DNA of 64,000 nucleotides, taken from positions 2,766,501 to 2,830,500 of the forward strand of contig JAYKKI010000132.1 in the NCBI GenBank assembly GCA_039881145.1, given 5' to 3'. This stretch comes from Druceiella hillmani (taxonomy: Eukaryota; Arthropoda; Insecta; Lepidoptera; Hepialidae). The notes beneath the pieces are model-generated. The model was not told the origin of the DNA. It made no database searches and worked only from the letters and a program-made list of their open reading frames with translations. Position numbers and translations under genes: made by a program. This document shows, in pieces, positions 63,851-64,000 of this stretch. Position 1 is the first letter of the stretch. The number at the start of each line of letters is the position of its first letter.

Positions 63851-64000
63851 TGTAAAGTGTACTATCGTCGCTGCTCGTGAAGATGACTCCAAATAGCTAT
63901 CATCATTTCTTATACATTGCACACCCCATTCAATAATATATAAAATAACTTCCTATAGTATTAAATACAATATTCTTATTGTAATGTTCTTCATTTCATA
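63851..64000. other. End of the second duplicate
   Basis: Matches 55650-55800 (CATCGTCGCTGCTCGTAAAG against TATCGTCGCTGCTCGTGAAG). The window ends before the position of the inverted L copy. Confidence 0.6.

Overview
The window looks like AT-rich, gene-poor nuclear DNA of an arthropod, most likely an insect. I found no intact host gene, rRNA or tRNA. The evidence for an insect is the set of mobile-element relics: two mariner transposases, a non-LTR retrotransposon, a Helitron helicase end, LINE-type 3' tails ending in an ACGGAACCCTAAAAA-like motif, and fifteen TA-dinucleotide arrays. The order or species cannot be fixed from the sequence alone.

Layout. 0-3 kb: a foldback element (copy A) and a 76-84 bp tandem repeat. 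3-8.7 kb: AT-rich spacer with a perfect 19-bp hairpin and two ~300 bp tandem duplications. 8.7-9.8 kb: a broken non-LTR reverse transcriptase. 11.2-11.7 kb: a 135-bp (45-codon) tandem repeat. 14.5-15.7 kb: a dead mariner inserted in a TA array. 16-33 kb: spacer with a GC-richer island near 18.5 kb, foldback copies B-E and degenerate repeats. 33.5-34.2 kb: a second, much older mariner relic on the minus strand. 38.9-44.3 kb: foldback copies F and G and long TA arrays. 45-51 kb: a triplicated GC-richer segment, a 200-bp duplication, a heat-shock-element-like cluster and more hairpins. 51-64 kb: a large segmental duplication (51.2-55.8 kb and 59.4-64.0 kb), with a 2.2 kb foldback structure, LTR-like promoter repeats, LINE tails, a Helitron fragment and a TIR element.

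The most interesting item is the foldback family (copies A-G). Its arms carry a sequence that folds as a minimal type I hammerhead ribozyme: CUGAAGA and GAAA core, GUC cleavage triplet, stem I CCAC/GUGG, stem II GUUGU/ACAAC, and a palindromic 3-bp stem III. In full copies the two arms put ribozymes on opposite strands. Four copies are flanked by 12-14 bp direct repeats, and an extension of about 43 bp lies on one side only. That combination fits a non-autonomous relative of Penelope-like retroelements better than a cut-and-paste MITE. No reverse transcriptase or GIY-YIG coding sequence for it is visible here.

The second main signal is the 2.2 kb inverted repeat at 59.4-61.6 kb. Its central segment has the opposite orientation, relative to the arm, from the related copy at 51.2-52.6 kb, as if recombination between the arms had flipped it.
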